Shown here one piece after another: positions 43,004 through 54,937 of a stretch of 64,000 nucleotides of DNA. The DNA is from Rhizopus sp. PT2906. Lineage: Eukaryota > Mucoromycota > Mucoromycetes > Mucorales > Rhizopodaceae. The stretch lies in the NCBI GenBank assembly GCA_025529335.1, contig JAMYHX010000282.1, positions 1 through 64,000 of the forward strand, written 5' to 3'. The notes below the pieces were generated by a model, which was given only the letters and a program-made list of their open reading frames with translations, was not told the DNA's origin and ran no database searches. Position 1 is the first letter of the stretch. Every line of letters starts with the position of its first letter. The position numbers and the translations under genes were made by a program.

Positions 43004-46000
43004 TTATTTTCGGGTAGGGCCAGCACGACGCCAAGATGAAGCTTCATCTGCGCGTTCGGGGGCACGTTCAGAGCCGCGTTCAGGACCACGATCGGAGCGA
43101 CGAGCAGGAGGGACATATCTACCTCCAGAAGCGCCAGATGAGCCAGCAGATCTGTCACGGTTGAAGGAGGCAAATCTGTCTCCGGAAGACGCACCTGGAG
43201 AAGCGCCAGCACGAGGAGGAACATACTTGTCTCCGGAAGCAGCACGGGCGGGAGGAACATATCTATCTCCGGAAGCAGCACGGGCGGGAGGAACATACCT
43301 ATCTCCAGAACCAGCAGAAGCAGCAGCAGCACGGGCAGGAGGAACATACTTGCCAGTGGCACGAGCACCAGGAATAGTCTTGGCCGCCATGGCAGCCTTT
43401 TCTTCTTGAAGTTTACGTTCAATTTCAGCTTCACGTTCGGCTTGCTTTCTAGCAATTTCATCGAGCTTTCTTTGACGTTCAGCTTCTTGTTCTCTTCTCT
43501 CCTTCTCGCGTGCTTCCTTTTCAGCCTTTTCACGTGCTTCTTTTTCAGCTCTTTCACGTTCTTCAGCTTCACGGCGACGTCTTTCTTCTTCTTCAGCTTC
43601 ACGTTGCTGACGGAGTTCCTCTATCTTTTCACGCCATAAAGCGATTCTTTCCTTCTTTTCTTTTTCAATAGCTTCATTAGCGACTCTCTGTTTAGCTTCA
43701 ACAGCTTGTCTACGTTGTTCTTCAATCTTGCTCTTATAAGCTCTGTAATCATCAATGATACGAGAGAAGCGAGCCTTCAGTTTCATATTCTCTTCATGTT
43801 GTTCCTTTGCGGTGGCTAATTTAGCCTTACGTGTTGCTTCATAGATAGCTTTATCTGCCTTTTGTTGTTTCTCATAGTCCTTTTCTAATAATGGGATTTC
43901 TTCCTTTCTTAATGCACGCTCAGTGTGATCAAGACGCTTGCTTATTTGCTTCAAGCGATCGCTGAGTTCCTTTTGTTCGCTTTGAAGTCTGGATACCTTA
44001 AGGTTGAGCAGTGTCTTGACATCAGAGTTTTCAATTTCTTCAGGCTTCAATTGCAATCCAGTCTTGCTACTGATTTCTTCAGCAATACGCTTAGCTTGAT
44101 CACGTTGAATTTCTTCTTGAATACGCTTCAAGCGTTCTTCTTCACGGCGTTTAGCTTCTTCTTCTAAACGTTTCTTTTCGGCCTCAGCCTTTTTGGCGGC
44201 AGCAGCAGCTTTTTCTTGAGCGGCCAATTTCTCCTTGCGAGCCAATTCGTTTTCAATGATCTCCTTACGACGTTCAATAATCAACTTGCGCTCCAAGGCT
44301 TGCTTGTGTTCTTCTTCGGCGCCAACCAAGGCACGTTGAATGGCCTGTTGCTTAGCCTTTTCGGCCTCTTCCTTGACAGAGGGGTCGACCATTTGAAGAG
44401 CAGCGTTCAAGCTGACACCGAGACGCGAGAGTTGTGTACGCATGAGATCAGCAGGAGAAGATTGCAACTGGATACCTTCAGTCACTGTATCCTTGGGAGG
44501 AGCAAAGAGATCTGTTTCGAAAACTAAGCTCTGTGATGCATGGTCAATACGAATGTTCAATTCTCCACGCTTGCAGCCGTTCATGATGAACTTTTCGATC
44601 GTGGCAGCATCGTAGTTGTAGGGCTCGGGGAAAGAAGCGAGATTCAAGACAAAGTCCAATTTGACAGTGGTATAGACTTGAGAAAGTTGTTGTAAAAGAC
44701 GTGTTAAAATGACTTGGTGAAGAGGACGAACGTATTTGACCAATTCGGGATCTTCAGAAAGCTTGGCCATGATGGGATTGATCTTTTTGCAAATCGACAA
44801 GGGATGGAACTGAACTTCCAAGATGTTGTATAATTCGCGGATTTCGGGGCGAACACGAGTAAGGATGTTCTTGTGCAAGGCTTCCTTCAACAAGCCTGTA
44901 CGGGTAGGATGGCCAGAAAGACCCATGAGCATGGAAAGACGGTTAAGCTTTTGAACACGGTATTCGTCAGCCTCGACATAACCAGGACGAGTCTTGGTAG
45001 TGGTGATGATTGGGATGGCGAGAGCTGATAACAAGACGATGGAAGCCATGCGAGAGTGTTCGGCTTCAGTCAAGTTCTTGTTGAACGCACGTTCGATAGC
45101 ACAGTATCTGTTCCAGGCTGCAGAATGGAAAAGATAGTCTTCAGAGACCATGAAAATCTTGGTGAGTTTTTCATAATAGTTGGCCATCATGACTGGCTTA
45201 GGAGGTCTCTTAGAAGTGGTCAACAAGGTGTGAATGTCTTCAACTGACTTGAAAGCTTCCTGCCATAATTCAAGTTCGGCAGCTGCATTAAGTTGAGCAA
45301 AACGTGATTCGAGATATTGTTGAAGTGTTTCGGGGTCGTTCAAGTTCACAGCGTGAGGTTGGTGAGAGTATTTAGCAACGTTCAAAAAGTGGTTGCGAAG
45401 AATTTCACACAGACGACGGAATTCGGTCTTTCGGTCATAGGTCAAACAGAATTGGAAAGCTTTCAAGGTGACAGCGTTGTAAAGGGTTTCCAAACGAGAG
45501 TTGTTGCGCATAATGTCCAATACGGTGCGATAGGCTTCCCATAAAAACTTGAGCCAAGGCGTGACAACGGCACGGTCGGTTCTGTCCTTGCTTTGATCTC
45601 CAGAAACAGTGCTGAGCATGATGGATTCGGGTGTTTCTGAAGCTTCGAGATCATCTACGTCGACTGCAATCTTGTCGGCTTTGGCACGGGCTTCGGCTAC
45701 TTTAGCCTCAGCAAGTTCGAGCATTCTGTTGATGATGGTCTATGGACAAGTTAGAATTTGAAAGAATAATGGTGTATTCGTCATACCTCAATCGAGTTAA
45801 CACTGGTGTTTTGAGCAATGTTACGGTATTGATGAAGACCTTCCTTGACCATCTTTCCCTTCTTAAGCTCAACACAAAGCTCAACATACTTGAGCATAAT
45901 GGGCTCCATGACTGTAATGGGATTACTGCGAGATCGTTTTGAAAGCACGACTTCATGGAGAGCTTGTAAAGCGGCTTCATCTTCGCCAACTGCTTGGAGT

Positions 46001-46104
46001 TCTATTCAAATCATGAGTACATCCATCCATCCATCCATCCATTTGTGTCTACCTTCGACTCTCTTTAGCACGTTGTCCGACTTTACAGCATAGAATGGGG
46101 CCAT
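43004..46104 (-). CDS. eIF3a (TIF32/RPG1), translation initiation factor 3 subunit a
   Basis: Core scaffold of eIF3 on the 40S subunit. Three exons give about 990 residues beginning MAPFYAVKSDNVLKRVE. The N-terminal half is the TPR-like/PCI region: YRNIAQNTSVNSIE, TPWLKFLWEAYRTVLDIMRN, FRRLCEILRNHFLNV, YYEKLTKIFMVSEDYLFHSA. The PCI winged helix follows (FIMNGCKRGELNIRIDHASQ, SLVFETDLF). The C-terminal half is the long charged helix typical of eIF3a, with dense Lys/Glu/Arg repeats. It ends with tandem YVPPARA repeats and an Arg/Gly/Ser-rich tail. The start codon lies 266 bp from the divergent CH-kinase gene. A (ATCC)n tract lies in the first intron at about 46021-46044. Confidence 0.96.
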
Positions 46105-46370
46105 TTTTACTGTTAAAGATGCGATAGAACCCGTCGTCGGGTATGATTCTTGTGGGTTTTGTTTTCTGAGATTGAATTGCTTGGATATGTGTAACATTCA
46201 CTCCCAGCAAAATGTTTGTGTTGGATCAACATATTGCAACAAAAAAATAAGGAGCCTTGTATAAGGAGATGCTTTCTGTAAGCCTAAAATAAAGAAAACA
46301 AGCACCTTCTTGATTTCTTGGATTTTGCATTTTTATCTCTTTTTTCTCCTCATTTTTTTCAGTGATCACA
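46105..46370. promoter_or_regulatory. Divergent promoter between eIF3a and the CH-kinase gene
   Basis: 266 bp separate two divergent start codons and must hold both promoters. A TTTTTTTCAG directly before the kinase ATG could be the acceptor of a 5' UTR intron. Assignment rests on position only. Confidence 0.5.
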
Positions 46371-49300
46371 ATGTCAACTGGAACAACAACATGCAGTCAT
46401 TTGGCAAGAGCAAAGAGTGCAACTAGTCTGATAGACAAGATAAAGCAAGAACAGTCCAAACTGGAAGAACAATTAGCTATTGATTATATTAATAAGACCT
46501 TAAATTTATCTATTCAACCTGGAGAATTACAAAAAGAACTAAAGGACGGTGTTGTCTTGTGCAAGTAAGATCAAATCGCTTGCTGATTCTTTTAAAAGCT
46601 AATCGTTTTTAAGCCTTGTTAATCAGCTTAGACCGGGCACGATAAAAACTGTTGGACAAAAGAAGGATTTTTCGTTCATTCAGGCAAGTATCAAAACAAG
46701 AGTTTCCTTTTTGTGTGATTAACAATAGACTTTCCATAGATGGATAATATAACACGATTCTTACAAGGAGTTCGTCAGGTACACATATACAAAAAAACAA
46801 ACACACACAAAAAAAAAAAGGAACTAGTGAAAAGAATAGCGAGGAGTAACAGACGTTCAATAGCTTGGCATGAAGGACTCTCAGTTATTTGAGACAACAG
46901 ATCTATTCAGCGCTAAAGATATGTCATCTGTAAAGTAGTAACTGTATACAGCTTTTATTTTCCGAATTGACATCTATTACTAGGTTGTACATACCATATT
47001 ATCCCTGGCAGAATTATCTTTAAAATGGAATTCGGATGATGGAAATCCATCTTTGATGCTGACAATAGAGAATGACAAGGATGGTAAGCTAGATGATGAA
47101 AGGATATGAAAATGATGCTAATACAAAAACCCCATCATAAGGAGGCTCAAAGGAAGGGTCGAACCACTGTGACGTACGAGGGATATATAAAGAGACAAAG
47201 GACACCAGAAAGAAATCATTGACAGTAAACGTTCATTCAGACGAAAACAACAAGGATGAAAAAAGTATAAACACAACACTTGGTTAACTCGTTGCCCTAA
47301 CTTCTCTTAGACCAATCTCCTTCGCCTACTACCTCAAATTGTGCACGCCCGCCGAAATCACCCTTGAGGAACGCTAAATCAGCTAATTCAGTGGGGTCAT
47401 TAAAAGTAGCTAGCAGCAGTAGTCGATTCAAAGATCAAAAGAGACGTCCATCTGTGCCTACACTCTCAAGCTCTCCGTTTATAAGAGATGATGAGAGCAA
47501 GAGAGACTTTTTTACCAAGCCATCAGATCTGCAAAAGAAAAGACAAGAGAGTGCAAAAAGTGCCATTTTCACAGAACCGGCCCAGTCTCCGTCGACTGAT
47601 TCAAGACGTGAATCGACCATGGCAGAGGCAGAAGGAAAGCTTGTTCTTACAAATGACCAAGATGAGACGATAACACAATATGTAATATATAATATACATG
47701 AGGAGAGTTGGCGCTAATTATGACTATAGCAACTGGGTAATTGTATAGGAAAGGGGCAGTTTGGAGCTGTTTACAGGTAATAGATAATAATAATAATAAT
47801 AAGAAAGCTTTTCCCTGATATTTCCTAGAGCGCTTGATTTAGCAACAGGTGAGATTGTAGCAGTAAAAAGAGTCAAGTTAGAAGAAGAAGAACTTTATCA
47901 AGAGATTATGGTATTTTTTTTAATCGTTTTTATTATTATTATTATCTAACATTGAATTCGTTTTCAGAAAGAGGTGAATATCTTAAAGACACTCTCGCAT
48001 GCCAACGTGATCAAGTACATTGGATTTATTCGAAGTGAAGAATACATCAACATTGTTTTGGAGTAAATTATTTTTTAAAAAGCAAGTATTTATTCATTTA
48101 CTCAACACATAATTGTGTAGATATGCTGAAAATGGATCTTTAATGTCAACATTGAAAGCGTTTGGCGCATTTCCCGAAAAGCTGGTTGCTTCCTTTTGTA
48201 TCAAGATCTTAAAGGGTTTAGAATATTTACATGCAAATGATGTTGCCCATTGTGATCTAAAGGCAGCCAATATCCTCACCACCAAGACAGGAGATGTTAA
48301 GCTGACCGATTTTGGTGTTTCTCTTAATCTAAAGATCAAGACAACAGAGAATGATACTGTCTCTGGAACTCCCAACTGGAGTAAGATGAAGCATACAGGA
48401 TTATTTTTTTTATAACATTTTTTTTTATTAGTGGCTCCTGAAGTGATTGAATTAAAAGGCGCAACAACCAAATCTGATATCTGGTCTCTTGGTTGTACAT
48501 TGATCGAATTAGTGACGGGTAAGCCACCATATAGCGACTTATTGGCCATGTCTGCCATGTTTCGTATCGTCGAGGACGACTATCCTCCTTTACCTGATCA
48601 TATTTCTGAGGTAATGATAGTAATGGGCTATAGAAAATAGAAGGTGTAAACATTGTGTTTTAGGATATGCGTAACTTTTTATTGCGCTGTTTTCAAAAGA
48701 ATCCAGAAGAGAGAGCATCAAGTAAAGAATTACAACAGCACGAATGGATCATCAAGAATTTGAAAATCAAACAAAAGAGTATGTTTATCTATTGCCAGAC
48801 AAAAGTGTATTGACTCCATGAGAGTAGATGTCTTAAATGGCAGTAATGACACAAGTTCGTGTCACCCAACAGAGGAAGTTCAAGCAAACAAAGCCGCCAG
48901 TGTAACGAATGCATCAGAGCTTGAACAATACTATTCACGCAATACGACAGCAATGATGCCAATGGTGGATAATAGTAATGATGATAATAATAGCCACAAG
49001 TTTGTAGAAACATCCTTTGGAAAAGGTATAAAGGAAATAATAGAAATGACAAATGCGCTCATTCTATTGTTTAAGCCGTAGAATGTAAAGTATGTAATCA
49101 ATTAATAAATGATGGAACCATCTTTTGTGAAGGTAAGTTACAGCTTCATATAATGGTATGGCCTATATACTAATGTAATTTAAAAAAGTCTGCTCCTTGG
49201 TTTGCCATAAGGAATGTAAGAAAGATGCGTTTTCATGTCCTCCAAAAGTGAATGATCAGCAACCTTCCTATGATGTAATATAATCAACTGTATAAAAATA

Positions 49301-49596
49301 TTGAATCGCTAAGCAAAACTTTATTATAGTGGATATTCTTGGCCAAGGTCTATAATACAAAGTCAAAGAGACAAAACGGAGTTAAAAGCAGCAATGGTAC
49401 CATTAAAGAACGTGGTGGATATCATTCTTCTCCTTCCACTTTACGTAATCACCCAGCAGATGCATTACGTAAAGACTCTCGAGGATCTATTCTTGAGTCA
49501 ATAGAAGATGAAGTTACAGAAGGGTCGAAATCAGAGAATGAAAAGAAGAAACGTATCCTCAAGAAGGGGCAAGATGAGCAGTGCATTATCACATAA
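46371..49596 (+). CDS. CH domain - Cdc15/Cdc7-like protein kinase - C1-like zinc finger protein
   Basis: Multi-exon gene (about a dozen introns). The N-terminal calponin-homology domain reads GELQKELKDGVVLCNLVNQL, RPGTIKTVGQ, MDNITRFLQGVRQLGMKDSQ and FETTDLFSAKDMSS. A Ser-rich linker leads to a kinase domain closest to the Cdc15/Cdc7/SepH (MEN/SIN) group: GNCIGKGQFGAVYRALDLA, IVAVKRVKLEEEELYQEIM (catalytic Lys), AHCDLKAANIL, LTDFGVSLNL, then MAPEVIEL and KSDIWSLGCTLIELVTGKPP. The HRD Arg is Cys here. A C-terminal C1-like finger follows, CKVCNQLINDGTIFCEVCS with CHKEC and a final Cys. SIN kinases trigger septation; the CH domain suggests actin or microtubule anchoring. The second intron has a GC-AG border. 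The combination of domains is unusual. Confidence 0.85.
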
Positions 49597-49724
49597 TATT
49601 TATAAATAAAAATAAATTAGTTCTCCGACCTTGTCTTATTTCATTAATTCTCTTCTTTTTTCTTTTTTTCTTTTTTTTTTTTTTTTTACTTCTTCTTTAC
49701 TCAATTACCATCATCGATAAAACA

Positions 49725-50491
49725 ATGGCCAAGTCAAAAGCAAAGCAATCACTTCCGCTTCATAAAATCATCATGGTTGGTTCTGGTGGTGTCGGAAAAT
49801 CAGCATTGACTCTACAATACATGTATGGTGACTTTGTTGAAGAATATGATCCAACAAAAGCAGACTGTAAATATAGAGAATGTGTGCATACATATAATAT
49901 CTAACATGTATCATATAGCTTATCGTAAAAAGGTTGTTTTGGATGGCCAAGAATGTCAAATTGATATTTTGGATACAGCAGGTCAAGAAGAATATGCAGC
50001 TGTAAGTTTATTATAAATGTTAAAGGGACAACTTTTCTTATTCCAAATAGATTCGTGACAACTACTATCGGTCAGGAGAAGGTTTTCTTTGTGTGTTTTC
50101 TGTCTGTGAACAAGAATCTCTTGAACACACTAAAGAATTTCGTGATCAAATTTTGAGAGTTTTAGATGATGAAACAGTAAGATTAAGAATACACATTCCT
50201 ATTGTATATATACTTATCTCCTTTCTTTTGTCTCCTATAAATATAATACATTAGGTACCATTTATTTTAGTTGGTAATAAGGTTGATTTGGCACATTTAC
50301 GTAAAGTATCAGCCAGTGAAGCCAATGCATTAGCCAATGATTGGCATTGTTCTTATGTTGAAACATCAGCAAAGACTAGACAGAATGTAGAAGAAGTTTA
50401 TACTATGCTCATGAGACAGATAAGAGATAGAAAAGCTAAACAACAACAAGAAAATAGCCCAGATAAAGATTCCTGTTGTATTATCCTTTAA
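49725..50491 (+). CDS. Ral-like small GTPase
   Basis: Ras-family GTPase of four exons, about 205 residues. G1 is GSGGVGKS, switch I EEYDPTKADSYRKKVVLDGQ, G3 DILDTAGQEEYAAIRDNYYR followed by SGEGFLCVFS, G4 NKVD, and G5 ETSAKTR. The effector stretch YDPTKADSYRKKVVLDG is diagnostic of Ral rather than Ras or Rap. It ends CCIIL, a CAAX box with Leu last (geranylgeranylation) preceded by a Cys that could be palmitoylated. In animals Ral engages exocyst subunits Sec5 and Exo84. Residues after G5 are Lys/Gln-rich. Predicted membrane-bound switch in exocytosis or polarity. Confidence 0.92.
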
Positions 50492-50988
50492 ATTTTTTTT
50501 GTTTATTACTATTATTATTATTATTACTATTACTACTATCATCTTAATAACATTTGAAAATATAAACAGATACATACATACCCTTTCTTTTAGTGTCAGA
50601 CTATAAATGACATTGCTTAAAAGAAAGAGAGAATGGGTGGAGTTTATTTTGTCTCTGTTTTATGATCTAACCATGAATATATAGTTGCATCACATTAAAT
50701 ATATCATACAAATATATTAACAATGTGATGCTCTCCTTTATTTTACAACAATAAACAACAAAGAAGAAGAGGAGAGGGAGAAAAAGGAGAGAAAGAAGAA
50801 GAAGAAGGGGCATGAATGAGTCAAAGGAATACAATACAATATATTGTATAAAAAATGATGGTCAACAACGCGCCTAATTGGCGGCTGAGAGTATACTACT
50901 TTTCAACACGCACACATTAGAATTCATCGCTACTGGTTCTATTTTTTTTTTCTTTTTCATTTTTTCTCTTTCTCTCCTATATAGAAAA
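50492..50988. other. Intergenic spacer, promoter of the helicase gene
   Basis: AT-rich 3' flank of the Ral-like gene with an (ATT/ACT)n-rich tract near 50506-50545, then a GA/AAG-rich stretch at 50760-50810. A T-rich tract ending CTCCTATATAG directly before AAAAATG looks like the acceptor of a 5' UTR intron. Confidence 0.45.
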
Positions 50989-53766
50989 ATGTCTTGGGAA
51001 AATAACACTGGAGACTTTGGCGCCTCTGATCCTCAATCTTTGAACAATTCATTTAATCCTGAAGAAGAGCAAAAGAGAAGAGCTTACAGAGATTTTAAAT
51101 GGGCTTCTAATCGTTCTCGTTACGAATATAACGAAAATACTGTAGATGAAAATGGTATGGCACCTCGCGATGAGGCTCTTGAAAAAGAATTCTTTGGAAG
51201 TGAAAGACACGACGGTATTGACTTCTCCAAGTATGCCAAGATCCCTGTCAAGGTCGAAAGAGGTGCTGCTCCTCCTCCTATTAGAAGCGTAAGCGCCTTT
51301 TTTTTTGTTGTTATAAAATACACGACTCACAACAAAAAAAAAAAAAAAAACTTTATTTTGTTAGTTTGATGAGGCAGATCTTCATCCTGTCATGAAGGAA
51401 AATGTGAGATTGGCCAAATATACAAACCCTACTCCTGTTCAAGTAAGTAACAGAACAAGACCTTGTTTAAGAATAGAAAGAATGCCAACTTGTTTTAGAC
51501 TTATTCCATTCCAATTGTTACAAGCGGAAAGGATTTGATGGCTTGTGCCCAGACCGGTACTCTTTTTTTTATTGTACTGCCGCATCCAATACTAACCTCT
51601 TTTTTTTACTGTTGGTCAGGTTCCGGAAAGACTGCTGCTTTCTTGATTCCCACCTTGTCTGCTCTCTTTGGTAGAGCTAAAGAACTTCAAAAGCCTCGTC
51701 CTGCTCCTTATGAAACACGTAGATATCAAGCTGAGCCACTCATCCTCATTATCTGTCCTACTCGTGAATTGTGTTCTCAAATCTTTGATGAATGCAGAAA
51801 GGTAAATAAACAATACATGTGTGTGATGTATGTTATTTATCATCAATCTTAGTTTACTTACAGAAGTTCTTTGAGACCTTGGTAAATGTTATCATTATTA
51901 TTATTATTCATTTGTTCTGACAACATTTTTTTGTAGCGCCGTTTATGGTGGTGCTGATACACTTGGTCAAATTCGTCAACTCGAAAGAGGTTGTGACATC
52001 CTGGCTGCTGCTCCTGGTCGTCTCATGGACTTTATTGAACGTGGCAAGATCAATTTGCGAAGGGTCAAGTACCTTATTCTTGATGAAGCCGATCGTATGT
52101 TGGATATGGGTTTCGAATCTATTATCCGTGCTATCGTTCAAAAGAAGGGCATGAACCCTGAACATCAAACCCTTCTTTACTCTGCTACCTTCCCCAGAGC
52201 TATCCGTGCTCTCGCTCGTGATTTCTTGCGTCCTGACTATCTCTTCTTGAAGGTCGGTCGTGTCGGTGGTACTTCCACTACTATTACTCAAAAGGTAGGT
52301 TTGCCGTTTATTTTAAATTATTCCTGTATTGATAAACTATTGTAGGTTATGTATGTTCCCGAAGAGAACAAGAGAGAAACTCTTCGCTCTTTGCTTGATA
52401 GTCTTCCTCCCAGTCGTACTGTCATCTTTGTTGAAACCAAGCGAAGTGCTGACTCTTTGGATCAATATTTGTATGAACGTAACTTCCCCTCTACCTCTAT
52501 TCACGGAGATCGTACCCAAATGGAAAGAGAAGACGCTCTCTTGGCCTTCAAGGCTGGTAAATGCCCTCTTTTGGTAGCCACTGCTGTCGCTGCTCGTGGT
52601 CTCGATATTCACGGCGTCATGCATGTTGTTAACTATGATATGCCTAACGATATGGATGAATACATTCACCGTATCGGTCGTACTGCCCGTGTCGGTAGAT
52701 CTGGTTTGGCTACTTCCTTCTATAACGAAAGAAGTGAACACCTTGCACCTGAACTTACCAAGTTGTTGAAGGAATGTCAACAAGAAATTCCTGATTTCTT
52801 ACAACAATATGTCACTGATGATATGACCTTTGACGAAGATCTTGATGACACTCAAGTCGAAGTTCCTAGCTATGCTGGTCAAGAATACGTCCCTATGGAA
52901 AGAAACGTTCCTGGCGCACCTCAAGGCTTTAACAATGCTGAAGGTACCGGCGCTGCTGATGGAGCCTGGGCTGATGATGGTGGACAATCTGGTGACTGGA
53001 CTTGCCCTAGCTGCAATGCTTCCAACTTTGCTCGTCGTTCTGAATGCTTCAAGTGCCATACTCCCAAGGAAGGTGGTGAAGGCGGCTTCGGTGGTAATGG
53101 CGGTGCACGTGCTGGTGACTGGAACTGTCCTAGCTGTGAAGTAAGCAACTATGCCCGTCGTACTGAATGTTTCAAGTGTGGTGCTGGCAGACCTGAAGGT
53201 GCTGGTAGTAGTGGATTTGGTGGTGGTGAAAGACGCCCACCTCGTGCCAGACGTGATGGTGACTGGGACTGCTCTAGGTAAGATATATACTGTGAATGTG
53301 CAAAACAAATTTAACAATCTTACTTTTCAATAGTTGTGGCGCCGTCAACTTTGCTTCCAGAAGTTCATGCTTCAAGTGTCATGCTTCTAAGGAAAGTGGT
53401 GATTCATACAACAATGGTGGCTATGACCAACCTGCTGAGTCTGCTGATTGGAGCTCTTCTGCTGATTGGAGCTCTTCTGCTGCTGCTGGTTGGGATTCTT
53501 CCGCACCTGCTCAAGACAGTAATGCCGGTAATTGGGGTGATGCTTCATCCGCTCCTCAAGAACCTGCTGCTGGTGGTGGCTGGGGATCAAGCACTCCTGC
53601 TCAAGAACAATCTGCACCTGCTGCTGGCGGATGGGGTGCGAGCGCACCCGCCTCTCAAGAACAATCTGCACCTGCTGCTGGTGGATGGGGAGATGCTCCT
53701 GCTACTACTTCTGGTGATGGATGGGGAGATGCTCCTGCTCAACCTAGCTCGTTCGGATGGAACTAA
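50989..53766 (+). CDS. DEAD-box RNA helicase with three RanBP2-type zinc fingers and WG/GW-rich tail
   Basis: Ded1/Vasa-type helicase followed by an unusual C-terminus, roughly 760 residues. Helicase motifs: PTPVQTYSIP (Q motif), AQTGSGKTAAFLIP (I), PTREL (Ia), LDEADRMLDMGF (II, DEAD), SATFPRAIRALA (III, SAT), VETKRSADSLDQYL, VATAVAARGLDIHGV, and YIHRIGRTARVGRSG (VI). One 29-nt microexon (51853-51881) bridges KFTYRSSLRP to CAVYGGADT. After the core come three RanBP2-type fingers, each GDW.CP.C...NFA.R..CFKC, at about 52990-53075, 53115-53190 and 53260-53375, the last split by an intron. The tail is Ser/Ala/Gly/Pro-rich with seven W residues adjacent to G (GNWGD, GGWGSS, GGWGAS, GGWGDA, DGWGDA and others). 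Likely cytoplasmic mRNA remodelling. Confidence 0.92.
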
Positions 53767-53929
53767 CTCACAAGCAAAACTGTAAATTTTTCCCGTCAGA
53801 AAATATGCTCAAAAGTTGCTGTTTATAATTATTTAATAAGGAAACTATAGCCCAAGATGGTTTGTATAAAATGATCATGTCTCCTTTTAATATACAAAAA
53901 GCGCTCTCGGACTCTGTTATAAATAGTGT

Positions 53930-54790
53930 TTATTCTGGCTTAAGATAATCTTCAAGTAATTTAACAGCGCTCTTTTCAATAAGCAATTTGTCATATGTTA
54001 GTAAGTCCAATACATTTGTTTCTTCAACATGAATAACTTCGCAGTTGGGAAGGTTGCGGGCTGCTAATTCCAATTTTTCGTTGCAATCGTCAGTTACAAT
54101 CAACATTTTAGAGCCGTCATATGCGTTTTGAAGAATCTGAGCCAGATCTCTCGTTTTATGACTTTCGACATGTTGAAGAGAATCAACCACGATCAATTGA
54201 TCCTGTGCGTACTTGGCACTTAGGGCAACTCGTAAACCTAAATCTTGAACTTTTCTAGGCAAATCCGTACTGTGATCTCTAGGTTTGGGTCCAAATGCGA
54301 TACCACCACTTCTGAACTGAGGTGCTTTCCTATCGCCCACTCTTGCTTTACCACGTCCCTTTTGTGGTGCTGCCTTTTTACCGGTACCAGCGACTTCACC
54401 ACGAGTTTTTGTTGAATGTGTACCTTGTCGCATCGCATCTCTTTGCCAAACGACAACACGGTGAAGAATATCTCTTCTGATGGGTGCACCAAAAACGTCC
54501 TTTTCCAAGTTGATTATTGAAATGGGTTCATTTGTCTTAAATTCTCGAAGAAAAGCTTGAAGTGGTGTTGAGAAAGCTGTTGATTTAAAAGAGTTAGTGG
54601 ATTCATACGAGCAAGCATTGTTCATAAACATGCCTTTAGGTGCAGTAGTTTCAGCAACAGAAGCAAATGCTCTATTTTGAATAGTCTAGAATAAATAAAA
54701 TTGTTATAGAGATCTGCTGGTTGTTATATGCAAATAGCTTACAGGCAGAGCACGAGCTGTTGCTCTAGAAAATGTGTTGAATAGAGACAT
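53930..54790 (-). CDS. Mitochondrial ribosomal protein uL4m
   Basis: Large-subunit mitoribosome protein, two exons, about 266 residues. Exon 1 encodes MSLFNTFSRATARALP, a typical presequence; it splices to TIQNRAFASVAETTAPKG. The L4 fold shows DVFGAPIRRDILHRVVVWQR and TRGEVAGTGKKAAPQKGRGK. These are followed by ARVGDRKAPQFRSGGIAFGP, the extended loop that lines the peptide exit tunnel. Then come VDSLQHVESHKTRDLAQIL and the C-terminal NVLDLLTYDKLLIEKSAV. Length and motifs agree with fungal MRPL4/YmL6. It converges with the helicase gene; about 160 bp separate their stop codons. Confidence 0.94.
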
Positions 54791-54937
54791 TAGTGAGATT
54801 GACAAGAGAAGAAAAAAATTTCAAGGTACAATCGGGCAGTCTGGGGGGTATAGAGATCAAGTCACACACGCACTGAGAGAAGACGATTTATTGTTTGAAT
54901 ATCCGCCATAAAGAACAACACTTTATTATTATCATTA

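Noticed and set aside
43161..43409. Plus-strand frame with repeated GGTYLSPEAARA motifs
   Set aside because: Antisense of the eIF3a C-terminal repeats; no independent support.
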